Below are positions 50,636-52,513 of a stretch of 52,513 nucleotides of DNA, piece by piece. The position numbers and the translations under genes were made by a program. Position 1 is the first letter of the stretch. Each line of letters starts with the position of its first letter. The notes under the pieces are model-generated. The model was not told the DNA's origin. It did not search any database and worked only from the letters and a program-made list of their open reading frames with translations. The stretch lies in contig CALBEV010000127.1 of the NCBI GenBank assembly GCA_937891045.1, positions 1 through 52,513 of the forward strand, in the 5' to 3' direction. The stretch comes from an uncultured Burkholderiales bacterium (GTDB taxonomy: Bacteria > Pseudomonadota > Gammaproteobacteria > Burkholderiales > Burkholderiaceae).

Positions 50636-51784
50636 TTACTTCTTCACCACCTGCTCGTCCAAGAATCGAATGATGTCTTCGATTTCTTTTTCTGGCAGGA
50701 TGCCGCCCCACTTGGGCATGCCGTACTCGATGCGGCCATTGACAATCGTGTCATAGGTCACTTTTTTCCAGTTTTCGTTGTAACGAATGACCAGCTTGCG
50801 CAAGTCCCGTTCTTGCACCGGACTGGCACCATTGTTGGAATGGCAATGAGAGCATTTGTTGTTGAAATTGGAGCGAACCTCGGCGGTGTCGTAGGGACCG
50901 GAGGCATCAGCCATCAGCCATTCACGTTGCTGGGTTGTGGCAGCCACTTTGACGAAGCCAGACTTCTGGGCCAACACTGGTGTTTTGCTGATGTGCTTGT
51001 TGGCACTGTTCAACAACAACGGTGCTTGAGAAGGAAAGCCATATTTTTTGGCGAGTTGGTCGATGTCAGGCTTGAGCTCATTCAAGGCTTTGTTGATTTG
51101 ATCCTTCAACTCGGGCTTGTCTTTGGAGACTGCGATGGCCACCTGACCACCCAAGCCTTCGCCAGAGATGGGCAGCACCTGCCAACGGTTTTGATGCAAG
51201 GATTGGTTGTCAAAGCCTGCACTGGGGCCCCACAGCATGGCCAGGTCAATCTCACCCTTTTCCAAGGCGGCAAAGGCTTGTTCTTGGCTGCGAAAGGTGG
51301 TCCATTGGTAACCGGTGCCGGAGCTGGCAAGCAAGATGGCAGGTGGAGAACCAAACAACACGCCCACACGTTTGCCCTTGAGGTCTGACAGGCCGGTGTA
51401 TGTTTGACCCTTGGGGCCAACCAAGGCATAGCTCAGGCTCATGAAAGCATTGCTTTTGACCAGGCCTCTGACGCGGTACTCGGCATCAGCAGGCAGGGCA
51501 AAGTAGGCGTCACAGCCGTCCATGGTGTTGCGCAAGGCACGGCGTTGGTTGAAAGACAACCACCAGACGTATTCAACAGGGCTGCCCAAGCGTTGGCCGA
51601 CTTTTTCAGCCAACTCGATGTACAAACCTTTTTCAGGACCTTCAGACTTGCTAAAGGGCAGGTTGTCAGGATCAGAACAGACGCGCAGGGTGTCTGCTGA
51701 GGCGAAGGGCGTGGTCAATGCAGACACCGCCAATGCAGCCAAGCTCAGACGAAGACTGAGCGCTCTGTTGAACGACTTGGACAT
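50636..51784 (-). CDS. periplasmic binding protein-like domain fused to cytochrome c, PQQ dehydrogenase-associated
   Basis: A 382-residue exported protein with a signal peptide (cleavage near ASA). Residues about 30-260 form a solute-binding-like fold (LRVCSDPDNLPFSKSEGPEKGLYIELAEKVGQRLG is the typical start of quinoprotein dehydrogenase-associated binding proteins such as XoxJ). A C-terminal cytochrome c domain has CSHCH at residues 311-315 and a candidate Met ligand in YGMPKWGG. The binding domain may chaperone the PQQ enzyme, and the haem could accept its electrons. ATG 51784 starts the signal peptide; the frame extends upstream to 51850. It follows the PQQ dehydrogenase gene on the same strand, separated by a terminator. 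Confidence 0.87.
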   Translation of the reverse strand: MSKSFNRALSLRLSLAALAVSALTTPFASADTLRVCSDPDNLPFSKSEGPEKGLYIELAEKVGQRLGSPVEYVWWLSFNQRRALRNTMDGCDAYFALPADAEYRVRGLVKSNAFMSLSYALVGPKGQTYTGLSDLKGKRVGVLFGSPPAILLASSGTGYQWTTFRSQEQAFAALEKGEIDLAMLWGPSAGFDNQSLHQNRWQVLPISGEGLGGQVAIAVSKDKPELKDQINKALNELKPDIDQLAKKYGFPSQAPLLLNSANKHISKTPVLAQKSGFVKVAATTQQREWLMADASGPYDTAEVRSNFNNKCSHCHSNNGASPVQERDLRKLVIRYNENWKKVTYDTIVNGRIEYGMPKWGGILPEKEIEDIIRFLDEQVVKK

Positions 51785-51919
51785 GAAAAAATCTCCTATG
51801 GTTTTTGAAAATACGCTGGAAATACTGTGGTGAGTTGGAACTTCATCCATGCTTAGGATGCGACCACAATATTTTCAGCGTACACCCTTAACGCAGGGTT
51901 ACAAAGCTCAGATGATTTG

Positions 51920-51948
51920 AAAAAAAGACACCGCCCGTAGGCGGTGTC
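51920..51948 (-). terminator. terminator of the PQQ dehydrogenase gene
   Basis: GACACCGCC (51927-51935) pairs with GGCGGTGTC (51940-51948) around a 4-base loop, with a run of seven T on the minus strand. It separates the dehydrogenase from the downstream binding protein-cytochrome gene. Confidence 0.85.
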
Positions 51949-51977
51949 TGGTTCAAATCAGATCACGAAAGAATCGA

Positions 51978-52513
51978 TCAGTCCAAAGTGAACACGAACA
52001 AAGTGCCGCCTTCAGGGCTGGCTGCAACCATTTTCTCGCCGATCTTGCCGAAGAAAGCAGGCATGGATTGTGTGCGACCAGAGGTCACAGCAACATACTG
52101 CTTGCCATCCAAGGTGTAGCTGATGGGTGCTGCGCTGATGCCTGAACCAGTGTTGAACTTCCACAGTTCTTTACCAGTCTTGGCGTCATGTGCACGGAAG
52201 GTACCTCTGATGTCGCCAGCAAAGACCAAACCGGTGGTGGTGGTCATGGTGCCGCCATTGAAAGGCAGGTCATCCTTGATGAACCAAACTTCTTTTTGAG
52301 CCACGGGGTCCCAAGCTTTCAAACCGCCCAAGTAGCCGCCAGGACCAGGCTTGTCCAAGTCGAAGTTCACGCCCAAGTAGAACTGGCCGCGCTTGTACTC
52401 TTCTTGAATGCCTTCCAAGTCCATACACAAGTTCATGGTGGGGATGTACACCAGACCAGTTTTGGGGTTGTAAGACATGGGCATCCAGTTTTTACCGCCA
52501 ACCAAGTTGGGGC
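51978..52513 (-). CDS. PQQ-dependent alcohol dehydrogenase, C-terminal part (partial)
   Basis: The last 178 codons of a quinoprotein alcohol dehydrogenase, open to the right edge. Residues NWMPMSYNPKTGLVYIPTMNLCMDLEG, then LKAWDPVAQKEVWFIK and a final FVFTLD show the tryptophan-docking propeller blades of the methanol/ethanol family. The catalytic Ca or lanthanide site (Asp-x-Asp in the centre) is outside the window, so methanol versus ethanol type and metal preference cannot be told. There is no fused cytochrome domain after the propeller, so electrons must go to a separate cytochrome c. Confidence 0.92.
   Translation of the reverse strand, partial: PNLVGGKNWMPMSYNPKTGLVYIPTMNLCMDLEGIQEEYKRGQFYLGVNFDLDKPGPGGYLGGLKAWDPVAQKEVWFIKDDLPFNGGTMTTTTGLVFAGDIRGTFRAHDAKTGKELWKFNTGSGISAAPISYTLDGKQYVAVTSGRTQSMPAFFGKIGEKMVAASPEGGTLFVFTLD

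Overview
The window looks like chromosomal DNA of a flagellated freshwater-type betaproteobacterium, most likely Comamonadaceae (Limnohabitans/Rhodoferax/Curvibacter-like). This rests on protein character (FliE-J and FliO-FlhB blocks, MipA/OmpV, Adhesin_E-like, Smr, RadC, SerS next to tRNA-Ser) and on strong TTG/CTG leucine, GCC and GTG codon use. Genus is inferred, not shown. No rRNA, CRISPR array, insertion sequence or phage was seen, and no stretch over 300 bases lacks a gene.

1-20 kb, motility. The end of flagellin and a small Cys protein are followed by a sigma-54 promoter and a FleQ/FlrC-like activator. Then come fliE-F-G-H, a FliF-tail-like gene, fliI-J, two minus-strand genes, and fliO-P-Q-R-flhB. 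fliK, fliL, fliM and fliN are absent. After flhB come a DamX-like SPOR protein and two coiled-coil proteins. Facing them on the minus strand is an operon of a ParA ATPase, a coiled-coil protein and an FMN-type glutamate synthase. The gene between fliH and fliI repeats the last membrane span plus cytoplasmic tail of FliF, the rotor-binding part, and is one of the most unusual items here.

20-33 kb, housekeeping and accessory genes. These are hslR, an FtsX/YbbP-like permease, a perfect 46-bp palindrome between convergent genes, Smr protein, radC, slpA-ispH, serS and tRNA-Ser(CGA). Behind the tRNA is a small accessory patch with orphan small ORFs, the broken N-terminus of a MazF-like toxin and a solo HigA-like antitoxin. 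SRAP peptidase, a small exported protein, a MipA/OmpV protein and an NTF2-like/flavin monooxygenase fusion follow.

33-42.6 kb, probable phosphate-stress lipid cluster. It holds a SixA-type phosphatase, UDP-glucose dehydrogenase, PPK2, an Agt/SqdX-like lipid glycosyltransferase, an Mpo1-like membrane protein, a membrane-anchored class III aminotransferase, phosphatidylserine decarboxylase, an LplT-like transporter and a PlcP-like phospholipase C. Pho-box-like 7-4-7 direct repeats of CTGTCAT type lie in front of six of these genes. PlcP plus Agt is a known route replacing phospholipids by glycolipids when phosphate is scarce. The aminotransferase, Mpo1-like and decarboxylase genes are additions suggesting a further membrane lipid product.

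42.7-52.5 kb, oxidation of alcohols and aldehydes. After a glyoxalase II come a NarX/NarL-type two-component system, a TonB-dependent receptor, a Tat-exported molybdenum hydroxylase with its 2Fe-2S subunit, a binding protein fused to cytochrome c, and the C-terminus of a PQQ alcohol dehydrogenase cut by the window edge. They are consistent with periplasmic alcohol-to-acid oxidation plus cofactor or metal uptake.
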